Below, in pieces: positions 24,201 through 36,124 of a stretch of 64,000 nt of DNA. A program made the position numbers and the translations under genes. Under the pieces are notes generated by a model. That model made no database searches. It was not told where the DNA came from and worked only from the letters and a program-made list of their open reading frames with translations. Positions within the stretch are counted from its first letter, which is position 1, and each line of letters starts with the position of its first letter. The stretch is taken from NCBI GenBank assembly GCA_008360955.1, contig LUCM01006371.1, forward strand, positions 187,679 through 251,678, read 5' to 3'. The stretch is from Fasciolopsis buskii. Taxonomy: Eukaryota > Platyhelminthes > Trematoda > Plagiorchiida > Fasciolidae.

Positions 24201-26504
24201 CTTGTCGGCCGATTCTGTGTTCCGAACATAATCTGGGCTCACTGTTACACGATTCACCCTAACGGAACTAAACGGCTTTGCGTTTCATGCACGGGCTTGT
24301 ATTATCAACTTACAAATTAAGTCAAACCATCCCTAATCACCATTGGGATCAGGGATTTACCCCCTTCATCCCGCTCCTTAGCTCTCTGTTACGGGTGTCC
24401 AAAACTGCTTAGCTAGGACACAAGACTGCTCACTCCCCGATTGGTTTACACCAGTCGCGCACGGTCAATTTAGTCTGGTCTCTTTCATTGTCGTTATCCG
24501 AGCTCGAGATGACACCCGATCATCGTCCCCAAATAAGACAAAGGATTCGCAAAGCACAAAATACTCGCCTCAGTAATCAGATCAAGAACTGGAGGCTCCC
24601 GGACTAACAGAACACAAAATATTGCACCCGAAAGCTAATTGTATTTCGTGAAATCATCACGTACATACGCCATCGATTCTATTCGAACAAACAATTGCAG
24701 ACGTCATGTGCGATTGCCACATGCCGTCTGATGGCTAGTGGACATGGAACATGCTCCATTGTTTTGGCTGCGTTGCCGGGATCCAGTCACGAGTTGGCAT
24801 TGTGAGAATACAACTTATAGGTATCCATTAGCAATTGTTCGATCACGCCTCATCTGTTCTGGATCGCTGATTAGATTACGAGAAATCCGCCTATTGTGTA
24901 CGGAGTTTGCCAGTTGGTGAATAACATTCGTCTTGAAAGTCGAAAACTATTGAAACACTAATCAATTTCGAGGGAAAATAGAAAAAAACGTTTCGGAGCC
25001 AAAATGACAGATGATTTTTTCTATTTTTGTCCACTTGTCAAGCCTTATTTGGATATGGATCGTGAATAGTACTCCAATACTAAATTCGACAGCGGATATT
25101 TTGCTTACGTATATAGTCATAGGTTCGGTGACAACACGAAATTAGACGACAGCTTCCGTTTATTATGAGTCATCTCTCTCGATAAGTGACATGTGACATG
25201 TAAGGAAAGGGGAAGAATAAGGCTGGTTCTGCTTTTTCGCAACTGAACCTGGTTCGATTGAGGATGAAAAATTTTGGACAGCCAACATCTGGTTGTCGGT
25301 CTGTTCAGTGTTGTATGAAAATGTCATACGCACAGTGTAAAACACGTAATTGCACTTAGGTGATAGCAACAAACAACACACAGAATGGTCGGGTGCAATA
25401 TCGTATCAAACGACTATAGCCGAAAGTTTTTGAGCATTCCCGAAAGGCATGCACGGTTCGTGTGCACGTGTTTCTTTCTCTAGTAGTCAAAGTTTTTGGT
25501 ATTTTATAGTCTTATGATATTGTTTGACGAGAAATGAAGAAATGTATATTTCTGTGAACGTGTGTATGCAGTTTGCATAATTTGGTATGGGACTTGTTAA
25601 AAAGTATAAACATACAAAACGGTCAAGTCTTGTTTTAGTGGGTTTCATTAGTGTAAATAGTTTAACTCAGTGAATAAAACCTTCATAAAAATAGTTCATT
25701 TAAATAGGCTCAATATGAGTCTGTCCTATCCCCGTGTAATTTTGGTGTTTCGAAGTCCGCCGATATCGATCTATGGGGGGATTTCTTAGCCGATAAGACT
25801 TTAATACAAACCAGACGTATATTGTGGGTCAGTTGTAATCCAGTGATAGGGTGACCCGTGGACCAAATCAGATTATTTCATAACTGTTGTACACTCAGAG
25901 TGTATGTAACAGTTTATTCGCAAGTGTAACAGTCGTTATGGTGAAGCCATACTCAAGTTAAGACAAAAAATCAGTATCGACCACCGATTAGGATAGGGTG
26001 TGTGCGATCATTCACTGTAAGCATATCTCTGTAAAGGGAGGCCACAGAGGGGTGGCCAACTTTTCAAGGTCACTTAGCTTCGATACGATGAATCATCCAA
26101 ATGTGAGGTCCGATCATATTCGGGACAAGAGAGATCCGAATGACTAAGCCCTCTGTGATCAGCTGAATAGCACACGGGTTTGGAGTTAGATCGACCACAA
26201 GCAGACACGTTCAGAGCCATACGGGGTAGGCGATCGAGGTGACGATCAAAGGCCGGGCAATCGGACAAATGAGCTCTGTCCTGTGTAGACCTATGGCAAC
26301 TTTTTGATTGTGACAAACAACAAAAGGAAACAGTCTTGTTGGCCGGCCGGAGGCCATGCGCTCTGTCACACTAGACTAAGCGGGGGTAAGGTTGAACTTG
26401 AATCAAGATAGCCGACAAAAACCGCTAGAGTTAACGACAGTAAGAGAGAGATTTTAAAAGCACTCGTGACAGTAAGAATTACCTTGTTCTAAAATCTTGT
26501 TATC
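24201..26504. other. No recognised feature
   Basis: Nothing identified in this 2.3 kb. Confidence 0.4.
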
Positions 26505-26640
26505 GTGATGGCCAGCTGTAGTGCTTTCAGCCGGTCGTCTTGATTTGAGTTCAACCCCATCCCAATTGAACAAACAAGAACGACTAAATAGCCTCCAACC
26601 GGTCAACGCGTCTGTTCAATTATTTATCATACAGCTTATT
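26505..26640 (+). repeat. tRNA-like SINE head, plus strand
   Basis: TGGCCAGCTGTAGTGC, then GAGTTCAACCCC, followed by CAAACAAGAACGAC and a T-rich end. Same layout as 4808-4950, indicating a dispersed family. Confidence 0.5.
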
Positions 26641-27329
26641 TAGGTCTTTTAAGATTAAAATTTATTGCTCGATTGCCTCTCTTCTATCGGGCTCATCCCG
26701 AAGTAGCACGATGTCCGCCGTTAAGGTCCGGTAACTTCTGAGCAAGAGATGAGCAAATAAATAAGTATTTGATATGCATGAAAATGACATTTTCCCTCTT
26801 GGAACTAGTTCTTCATAGCTTATTTGTAATTTTACTAGATGTTTACTGCAATTTACTTTATCGAGTTTGGGGTCCATTTGTTTAAGTGATCGATTTCTAC
26901 CTGCGGGCCGCCATCTCGGTCAGCCTTGTTGTTGGTTTGCGGCGCCAGGTGTTGCTTTGTAATTTCTTCGTAGTTAGACTAGTTATCCGTGACAAATTTC
27001 GGTTTGAAGGGATTTAGGAGGGATTTTTTTGTATTTTTCTGGTTTTCCCTTTAGTTAACAGTGTTGTTCTGATGAAAGAGCCTTTATTTACATATCCAGG
27101 CAGGTTACTGTGCCTGGGGTGACAGTCAGTGAAATACAGTAACCCTTTTATTTTATCTGACAATTAACTTCACAGTGGGTTTATATTTGTCGTATAAAAC
27201 TGCCAAGAAACTGTAAGTTTTGATAGTTTCATATTTGCATCAACTGTCTTTCACAATGGATTTGATGTGATTGAAAAATGTTTTCCATGGTTTCGCATAC
27301 AGCGCACTTGGTCATGTATAGCAGACTCA
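26641..27329. other. 5' flank of the DNA transposon
   Basis: No frame recognised. A possible hairpin (GGTTACTG at about 27105 with CAGTAACC at about 27139) lies here. I could not match it to a sequence downstream of the element, so it is not claimed as a terminal repeat. Confidence 0.35.
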
Positions 27330-27359
27330 TTTTTATCTACAGGGGAATAAGTGGACCCA

Positions 27360-29450
27360 CGTTTTAGTCATGCGTGACATCGCGAGATGACAGAGATATC
27401 GTCTGAGAAAAAAAGCCCTCAGTGCCTTACGCTGTGCTGTTTGTGGGAAGGCTACGCTGTGGGAGCATCGCGTTAGATGTCCGAAGTTAGACCAGCCAAG
27501 TGAGCCCACTGCATTTCGTTGTAAAATGTAATTCAAGAGTGTCAGTCGCTAACATTCCTTCGAGCTCCCGTGATGCTGAAATGATGGCGAACGTGATTGT
27601 CTCAACTTCACCATCACCTGCTTCCGAATATTCTACCATGCCAAGCAAATGGACATCGGGACCAGGAATTTTGAGAAGCATAAAATTTCATTCCCAGATT
27701 CTTGTATACAAGGTACTATAGCACCTGCGGTTCAAAGCGAGGTGGTGGGAGCAACTGACGCTGTGCTGTTTCAAGGTATGTAACTTTATTGCACCTGATC
27801 GTGTTCCCTGTTACAATTACGGAGTACCATATGAACGTTGGCAGTCATCAGAGCACAGGTTCTCTATTGGATTCCCTTCGGATTGCTTTCATCCGTTTCA
27901 GACTGACGACGGTGCAACAAAGGGGAATTTCGGAAGCAATAGAGCCCCACGTGCCAAACATTTGTCGTTATCCTAGAACGTTGCTTCGAACGCCTAGAAC
28001 AAGCCCCTTTGTGGAACTTTTCAGTGGACACTATATCCATATCGGTCTTGAAAGTAGCACACAAAGGCAACTTTCCAGGGCGGATCCACTACCGCACGTC
28101 GTGTCACTGCAGCTCAATTTTGACAGTACGACAGTTTTCCGTTCATCAAATGTGCAGTTGTGGCCCATACTTGGAAAGATCATAGAGCCATCCTGCACAC
28201 CAGTATTCACCGTCGGACTCTATTGTGGCAAAAGCAAACCGTCATCAATTTCAGACTTTCTTGAGGAATGTATATCTGAGGTGAATATGATTTTGAGAAG
28301 CACCACAAAAGTTGGCACCAAATCTGTGCGGTGCACTCTTTCTTCCGTTGTCTGTGATACACCCGCACGGGCTTTCATCCAGCAAGTGAAGGAACCAATG
28401 GGTTACTTCGGCTGTGATCGTGGCATTCAACTTGGACTTTAATGGGATAAGCGTGTTACTTTCACCTACCTTAAACGCAAAACTCGCGATGACAATTCAT
28501 TTCACTCCCAGAGGCACCCTAAACAGCATATTGGTTTCAGTCCCTTTATTTCCCTACCCATAAAAATGATAACCACTTTTCCGTTGGACTATATGCATCT
28601 CGTGTGCTTAGGTGTCATGAACAAGCTGCTTGCACTTTGCTTACATGGCCCTATGACGAATCGCTATCGTTTACGTCAGTCAGACGTAGAAACCCTTCTT
28701 GCTTGCAGCAATAGCATGCCCTGTGATTTTCAACGGTTGTGTCGGCATGCTCAAAACGTGGACCGTTGGAAAGCCACGGAATTTCGCATGTTTTTTTTTG
28801 TATGTCGGATCCATATGTCTGAAGGGATTACTCCCTGATGATGTGTATGAGCATTTCACGTAGTTATCCGTGTCTATTTATATTTTGTGTCACCCTTATG
28901 TACATGACTTGCAATACTTTTGCAGTATCGCTTATGCGATGCTTTGTGCAAAAGTTTTCTTTGCTTTATGGCTCCTCTAATATGGTTTACTCTGTACATG
29001 CTCTAATTCATTTGCCAGAGGATGCGCTACGTCATGGTGCTCTGGACAGCTTTTCTTGCTTTCCTTATTAATCCGTGATTCGTCATCCGGGGACCCAAAA
29101 ATCCCACTCAGCAGCTCCATCGCCGCATTTGCGAATCTCTTACGCTGGATTATGTATCTACCAATCCCCTTTCTGATGATGTGGATGAGTCACAAAGGCG
29201 TTTCCATGGCTGCAGACGTCCGTTCATCATCAGAAGCATGGTGTCAACAGGTACTTCCTGTAACAACGTTGTCATTGTTGTGGGAAAGCCAGTGTCCCTA
29301 GTGAGGTTCGAAAAGGACGTGGTACACGTTAAGTACTTCACGGAGCTGTCTGACATTTTTGTTAAACCTTTGCGCTCCAGCCATTTGTATATATTTCTTG
29401 TAAGCTGTTTGCAGGCTAACATTTGTCAGTTGAGGGTAAATTGTATTCAG
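27360..29450 (+). pseudogene. Transposase, broken
   Basis: Recognisable blocks in order: a possible N-terminus with a basic YRLRKKALSAL segment (27385-27430); CRYPRTLLRTP (about 27966-27995); HYIHIGLES; LQLNFDSTTVFRSS and LWPILGKI, then GLYCGKSKPSS (28110-28245). Next come VVCDTPARAFIQQ and GYFGCDRG (28350-28430), the hallmark LDYMHLVCLGVMNKLL (28584-28631), and RWKATEFRMF (about 28765). The C-terminal blocks are VYSVHALIHLPEDALRHGAL and, later, VGKPVSLVRFEKDV and SDIFVKPLRSS. Damage includes an in-frame TAA at 28440, a frameshift in the T9 run near 28791-28799, a TAG at 28861, a further frameshift near 28950 and a stop near 29069. Family transposases excise and insert DNA in the nucleus; this copy cannot. 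Confidence 0.75.
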
Positions 29451-29540
29451 TTCAAATGTTTTTTGTCTGTACTTTGTGTAAATATTATTATCCCCATAGT
29501 ACACACACGCATAAATTAGATATCTTTCTGTTGATAAACA

Positions 29541-31010
29541 ATGGCTAGGTTTGCTGACCTTAAATGTCTGACTATTGAGCGAGTAAAATTTTAGATGTAC
29601 CTCGTCGTTATGTTCTCCGTTGACGACACTATTGCAGTTGAACATAGCAACTGGCTAACTGAGAATCAGCGGGTGAAATGGCCTAAGTCGAAAACATTCG
29701 CTGCTCATCAACGAATATTGTCGAACGGAGACGACGTATCGGATTCCGCACCATTGCATGAGTTCACGGAATTATACCAGTGATGTAAGAACAATGTTAT
29801 TAATTACTTTGCTAGGCAACCTGATGGAAGCAATGAAGTTTGAAAAGCAGTTCTTGTCGCAGTCCGAGCGAGGAACAAATCCCCATGATCAGGGTCCTTT
29901 GACCCCTTTCTCGCAAAGGTATCCTACCCTAAGTAGGTATGTCATCAATTCTCCCAGTGTACTTTCAGAGTCCCCGTCCAATACTCATCTGAGGACAGTT
30001 CGGAGGAATGACCTTCGGGAGGAATCTCGTGAAGGGTTCCCAAAATCCCCCGGTGTAATTTTTTCCATCGATGTTATCACTTACAGGTATTCATATGAAT
30101 CTTCATCTCACCGTTCGTTTAGTCCACCCCCGATACTTGTGCCAGCAACCAGCTGTTACCAATTAACAGCAGAGGCCGTGTCAACTTCCAGACAAGCTTC
30201 ATCTCATCATAACTTGATTTTCATCGGACTTTTATTAGAGTTTCCGAGAGTGTTCAAATGTCTACTGTGGAAACAGCAGGACCTGTTACTCTGGTCACGC
30301 TGAAAGGTAACAGGACTGGTCTAAACTATCGGTTTTGTAGACAACTTAGACATAGTTTTAGCGGCACTAAATGACCTGAGGGTCAATGTGGCGTCCATCA
30401 TTCGCCGCTTGGATGGACAACGCATGGGGAATGAAGATGTTACTTACAAGCCAACGAGAGCGTTTGACCTAGATGGTTTGGCAAAGCTCGAGCAGGAGTT
30501 AAGAGTAATCGGCAACTTCAACGCAGCGGTAAGTAGTCCGTGGTTTTCATTAAACATTCAGGTCCATGTACCGAACCGTTGTGGGGCGCGGGACATTGGT
30601 ACCACGGTGCGCCGAATGTGGACTGCGACCATTGGTGAAGACCTGGTTTTGCAGTGTAACTGGCTAGGAACTGGCGGGAAAACGGCTGTTTCCACCCATC
30701 GATTTGTAGGAGCCATCATTGGTAAATTGATTCAGTAACTTTCACTTACTGACTAACAGATGCTGTGAAATCAATAACCGCATTCCAGGAAGAGTTTGTC
30801 CTGGATATTGAAAGAATAATCAAATTTTGGTTCACAAATGTGCGAGACCGAGATTACGAGACGATAGCACGCGGCTACGCTGATCGCTACGTACTGTTTT
30901 CTTTCAATTCAAATAATATGCATGTTACTTTACTCGGTCTGCAATTGCTTTTCCATTATCCATTTCGACTTAACCAGTTTCATTGCTTACGTAAACAGTC
31001 CGCATTGTGA
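29541..31010 (+). pseudogene. DUF4806-type accessory protein with tiny introns
   Basis: The N-terminal part (29595-29700) reads VVMFSVDDTIAVEHSNWL and WPKSKTF, the usual start of DUF4806 proteins. The middle (29758-30260) is serine-rich and poorly conserved. From about 30260 the frame is open across three short introns with GT..AG ends: 30307-30340 (34 nt), 30529-30561 (33 nt) and 30722-30759 (38 nt). Joining the exons keeps frame through NLDIVLAALNDLRVN, TVRRMW, CNWLGTGGKTAVS and the C-terminal AVKSITAFQEEFVLDIERII. This follows the DUF4806 layout of a helical lead, a GG...VRR core and an acidic/basic tail. The first half probably carries a frameshift near 29750-29790. Function unknown; in related elements the protein accompanies the transposase. 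Confidence 0.65.
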
Positions 31011-32184
31011 AGACTGTATTAACGAACAGTTTCAACTGACGGTGTTTTCCTCCATGCTTTTCGAGGTCTCGGAGAGAAACTGTTTGAACATACATAGTGT
31101 ACTGGGAACCAGATGTAACTTCTTTTTATCTATCGTAATAAATTACGTTTGTACCCCCTCTTGTCGTGTTCTTTGTTTTTCGATACAATTCTGCTGCGAT
31201 GGAATCGTTGTAAATGGCTAGGCAGGAATATACCGAGCTTTTGAACTTGTCACAGAAGGTTCGCTGGATGCGCACTGCTTACGTAGAAACGCTCAGCAAT
31301 TTACTGTAAGCAATGCAATTGTGTGCGTTTAGGCGTTACGAGTGTTAAAAATCGTTAATCGGTATGGAGGGTGGGCGAAAGGGCGATAAACGGATGCGCC
31401 ATTTTTCATTTGCCCAGCATTTGCCCATCCGGTACCGGATGGGCACCGGTTGCGTTTCCGGTTTTTTCGTATGCAGTGTCCAGCTTCACCAGATTTCACC
31501 GGATTGTTACCGGACTGGGGCCGGATCCGGTCCCTTTTGTCTCTTCATATCGACTGCCGACCAGGCTCGCCGCTGAACTTGCCACAAAATCAGATCATTT
31601 TCGAAGCGTCCGCGATCCGGTAGGCTGGGGCTGGTCTTGGCTGACTCCGTGTTTGGCCTCGGTCGCGCGCGTCATGTGCCGGAGTCCAGTCGGGTTTGTC
31701 GACCATTCCTATGTCCCAGACGCAATCCGATCCCATGGTTGAATGACTTCCCAACCGAAACAAAGCAGCAATAACTTGTAAAAACGTGATACAAGCAGCG
31801 GTCAATAGGGCTTGGCCTACTATTTATTTCCGAACGAAAATGATAAGGCTGATAGTCACAGAGCTTGGACCCTAGTCGACAACAGTCGACAACAGTTTGT
31901 AAATAATACTCAGTCCTCTGTCGCCTCTAGACACGAGTTCGAAACCCAACATAAACTCCACACACCTACATCATTTATTCAAAGTTATGATTTGGAATCA
32001 CAAATTTTGCGAAATCTGTAGATTATCGGTTTTCGATTAGGATCCCCTTTTCTGGAATTCAATCAGTAATGTCAAAAGTTTCCGATAGGCGTAAATGTGC
32101 ACCACTGATCAATGACAGACTAACATCCAAGCTGGTTAACTGGTTATCGTCCACACGAAAACTTCATAACTTTCCTTGTTGTTT
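31011..32184. other. No gene; ACCGG-rich patch at 31425-31535
   Basis: No family recognised. About 110 bases contain many ACCGG/CCGGA words (GGTACCGG, CACCGG, TTCCGG, TCACCGG, TTACCGG, GGCCGG, ATCCGG), unlike the surroundings. Confidence 0.45.
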
Positions 32185-32262
32185 ATGATCTACGGATTCG
32201 AACTCAGGCACCAAAACCAACTGTGCCATTGTTCAATGACCAGACAATCCGTAAGATCTGTT
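32185..32262 (-). repeat. tRNA-like head
   Basis: Complement TGGTCATTGAACAATGGC and GAGTTCGAATCCG at tRNA-like spacing. Likely SINE head; body not classified. Confidence 0.5.
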
Positions 32263-33628
32263 ACGTAATTGATAAGGTAGTGGAATGGAACAAAAACACC
32301 GGAACAGGACATGTTCTAAATCACTGTCGCTTGCCATGCTCAAGTCCGAGTGTGGATCAAGGAGCCGAATTTGGTCAATAACTGCTGGTAAATGAGATTG
32401 GAAAGTTGTGCCCTCGGTTTCCGAAATGAGCTTATCTGCACATGACGAGTGCCGGTATCTTTTGCGTAAATACTAACCGGAAATGCAAATCACGTTAGCT
32501 ATGCACCGACACCTAGTTGTCCAATTCGGGTTGATCAGTTACTACAAACCAGCAACTAGGGTGATAACTCTTGGAACAGACTACCGAGACAGAATCGTTC
32601 ACTTCAATCGACACCATGGTTACAACGCCGATTTTCACGCACTACTGAATTTGTCTTTTATGCGCGAACGTTTCCTCGGAACGAAAAAATCCGTACAACC
32701 TCGGAAGTGCTCCCCCACCAGAGAAAGTGGTGCGGATGATGGTTTCGACCGAATCTTAAATTTCCTCCTACTCCTGTACCCATAATGCGGAAAATTTGGA
32801 CGCATGTATTAGAATTCTCTTCTGCGATTTTATCTACGGATCTCCGTAAAACCACTTCGAATTTGTTTACCAAATGCCAGGGTTGAATTTGAAATAATCC
32901 ATTACTTCGATTCATTGACGCAAAGACTGAATTAGTTTTGACCCACGCGACGCGGAAGGAAGTTGTCGAGGCTGAACAAACCAACAAAAGCGAATTGTAT
33001 GATCATCTCAAATCTAATCACACGAACGGTTTGACGGTTGTGATGATCGAAAGAATGCCTCCTGCGAGCTTGTGCAAAATTGCTCAAATTCTCTAGGAGT
33101 TCAGCTCACACTTTGTGAATCCTTGTACAGATAGATTGATACGGATTTACACACATCCTAAACATTTATTTGTAGACGCTATGCAAATTGTCTACTTATT
33201 CATTTCGCCAAGACTCGTACATCAAATTATGCAGCGGCGTTTGTTCCGCCTAAATGTCACGTGACAACCGGTGACGCACGAATATCAACGTATTGCATTT
33301 AATCGGTGCGATCTAATTCTGTTGCGGTAAAGTGCTTTCTATTAAACAGTTTCAGACGGCAAAAGTTACCACATTTCATACGAAATTCTACCGGTGCACT
33401 ACAATAATTTAGTTCGTGTCTGTTTGCACGTCGTGTACTGTAAAGTACGTTTTCCAAATCGTGATTCACTTATCATTGTTTTCGTCTAAAAAGTTATCTA
33501 TGGTTACCAATGAATGACAGTTACCATCGGCTAAGTCAGTACGTAATTCCGAAGTTTTCTGTTTCGCTGGAACGTGTCATTCCATAATACAGTACCAATG
33601 CTATTACTATAATAACGCTGACATTACT
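32263..33628. other. No recognised feature
   Basis: Nothing identified. Confidence 0.4.
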
Positions 33629-33639
33629 GCTACTACTAT

Positions 33640-33714
<75 letters not shown>
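33629..33714. repeat. (CTA)n microsatellite
   Basis: About 28 CTA units, near perfect. Poly-serine peptides predicted on the minus strand come from it. Confidence 0.95.
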
Positions 33715-34854
33715 CGCCCCTAGTACTGCGGGTAGTATTACAAGCGCTAATACTGTTGATATCGGTAGTATTCATATCAGTTTCAACTGCATCAATACCA
33801 AGTTCGCATCATGATTTGACCCTTGTGAAAACGACCACTTACCTTGTCATCGTTTAGGTTTGTAATGGAACACCGAGAATGAATTTGTTTCGAGAATCGA
33901 ATGAATAGACCGCAAATGAATGAAGAGATTCCAAAGCACAAATCTGTTGAAGTTAATAGCTGTTCGGGATGGTGAATGCATCCTAATCTGGGGTAAAAAT
34001 GAATAGAAACCGAGTATCTCCATCTGGAAGAACGATGTTCAACTGTCCAAAGGTGGACAGAGTAGTGTCGTTGAGACAGCGTTTATCTACAGGAAACGGC
34101 GTAATATGATCACACGGAAAATACCTAGAACATCAACGTTATCCTGTTCAGAGCAAACATATTTTAGGGCAACTAATCGAGTTTTACACAGATGATGAAT
34201 ACCATGAAATTTTCTGTTTGAACTCAGTTTTTCGGCACAGATCTAATTTGATTACCGTAGATGAAAAATCTCATAGTCAGCGAAGTAGACTGAATCGGTC
34301 TGAACGTTGTCACATATTATTCACTCCGTTCATACTTAATTGCCTAATTCCACCATGGCTGAGAGAACTCGGTGTTTCATCACCAGTCGGTGTTCTAGAA
34401 GCATTGATTTGTGACAGATGTCATGGTTATGACGTGTCGATAACCACTGTCCTTACAGCGTGGGGTATGCATTTTTCCCTCATGAAAGATATACAAAAAT
34501 AGTGTGCTACAAACGATACCGAAAAACATTGTATTTTACCAGTATGTCTGGTCTTGTTCAACTCTTGTACAACCCTGAAGTTAGCATGACAATGCCTTTT
34601 CATTGTCTGACCCGACTGGATCACCTGCATATCCGTTCCCCATGGCATTAATGTTTATACACCATATCAATAATACCGTTTTACTTCTTTTTCGTTTTCA
34701 TGTCTGTTATGTCAAACGATAATGAGCTCCATGTTCATCGATGTATTCGATCGATCTGGGAAATTCGGCAAGGATGCATTTCTGTTGGGTAGTCCTGAAT
34801 AATAGGCATACATATGAATGCTTTCGTGGTTTTAACTGATCAGTGGAGTATTTA
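33715..34854. other. No recognised feature
   Basis: Nothing identified. Confidence 0.4.
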
Positions 34855-34933
34855 CACTTATTACTAATACTATTGCTACTACTACTACTACTACTACTAT
34901 TACTATTACTGCTATTACTACTACTACTACTAT

Positions 34934-34965
<32 letters not shown>

Positions 34966-34973
34966 ACTACTAG
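34855..34973. repeat. (CTA)n microsatellite, imperfect
   Basis: CTA/TTA units over about 115 bases. The poly-leucine frame here is a repeat product. Confidence 0.95.
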
Positions 34974-35549
34974 TACAAGGAATCAAGACCACTGTGCTTT
35001 TAGCAGGATGAGTCACTCGAGCGAGGCAAGCTTATGTCCGAAAAATCGGACAGATCGACAAACGCCTTAGCCTCCCAGCGAATGACGCAAGCGCCAGGAA
35101 TTTGATCGGTTTTTAGCCAAAGACCGAAGTCCGAATTGGCTATCCGTCCTTGTTCTGGAACACAGTGAAAGTTTTCTGTTTTTGTGTTACTTTCAGAGGT
35201 AAGCGGTTCTCTTATCAAAATGCGGAACAAAGGAGAGACAATGAGTCCGGCAGACTGGAGAAATTGGGCCAATGAATGATTTGGTCATGATAAATAGACG
35301 AGAATGGTCTTGAGTGGTCAGTGGCCATTTGATCGCTCTTGCTTGATTAAGCCAGGTGGAAGCAAATTAGAACTGAGATGATCGATTGAAGTTGTCACAG
35401 ATAGCGACCGCGAACACTTCAACTAACAACAGTCACGCCCGTGGCTGTGTTGCACATGTGACGATTGCGTAACAGCCGGTCAAAAAAGGAGTGCTTTTAG
35501 TAGAATACCAACTCCGAATAGCAGCACGCATTGGAATTGGGACCAAATT
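34974..35549. other. No recognised feature
   Basis: Nothing identified. Confidence 0.4.
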
Positions 35550-35645
35550 AGAATCCTAACAAGGATGAAGCGGGTGTACAGTGCTTCCATGATTTCTTTA
35601 TGGTGAGCTGAGCGATGATATCACATGGTGAATCATTTCATAAAA
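35550..35645. repeat. Right arm of the fold-back repeat
   Basis: AATCCTAACAAGGATGAAGC, then TTTCTTTATGGTGAGCTGAG and CACATGGTGAATCATTTCAT match the right arm of copy 1. The core and left arm are missing. Confidence 0.75.
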
Positions 35646-36081
35646 CACAACTGTTATGGTCTACTTACTGAGTTGGGAAATATGAGTTCGACCAGCCACT
35701 GAAATGTAGCTCAAATAGTATGGAGCCAGTGATGTGGATTCGAGTGAGCCAGTCCAGGATTCGTGATCCTGTTTGGGTCCAAATGATGTTTTTTTGTCGA
35801 CGGACCTTAACGTATCGGATAAAATGGTTATACAATACTTTCAGAGTTCTCATTAATAATTTGGATGCAGTTATCACGTGATGCATCATTTTATCGCCAA
35901 GTTCAGTCTACTACTTAGACAGAAAAAAATCTCACATAAGCTATTGCGTGAGACTAATCAGTGGAACTTTTTGAGAATTTGAATTAGGTGAATTTCTCTG
36001 GGACCTGATTGGAAATGATGTGAAACTTTCCATCAAACTCACGCACACGCACTATTCAAGATGTAATGTTTGTCAAGTGGC

Positions 36082-36084
<3 letters not shown>
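35646..36084. other. No recognised feature
   Basis: Nothing firm; CACGTGATGCATCATTTTATCGCC (35875-35898) weakly recalls a left arm of the fold-back repeat. Confidence 0.35.

Positions 36085-36122
<38 letters not shown>
36085..36122. repeat. (TA)n microsatellite
   Basis: Uninterrupted TA tract. Confidence 0.95.

Positions 36123-36124
<2 letters not shown>

Larger units (their letters stand above)
27330..31010 (+). mobile_element. Decayed DNA transposon with DUF4806 accessory gene
   Basis: Two consecutive plus-strand genes lie here. The first is a large transposase of the type annotated in cnidarian, arthropod and flatworm genomes as a transposase-domain protein (recognised by LDYMHLVCLGVM and flanking blocks). 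The second is a protein ending in a DUF4806-like domain. The pairing is one I associate with CACTA-like elements; that class assignment is from memory and not proven here. I could not find terminal inverted repeats, so the limits are those of the coding remains. The transposase is interrupted by stops and frameshifts, while the second gene is better preserved. Confidence 0.75.

Noticed and set aside
26074..26316. Cys/His-rich minus frame resembling a zinc knuckle
   Set aside because: Cys and His spacing does not fit a known finger, and there are no neighbours of gag or pol type.
33536..33775. Poly-serine open frame
   Set aside because: It is the translation of the (CTA)n microsatellite on the other strand.
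34843..35070. Poly-leucine open frame resembling a membrane segment
   Set aside because: Direct product of the CTA/TTA tract.
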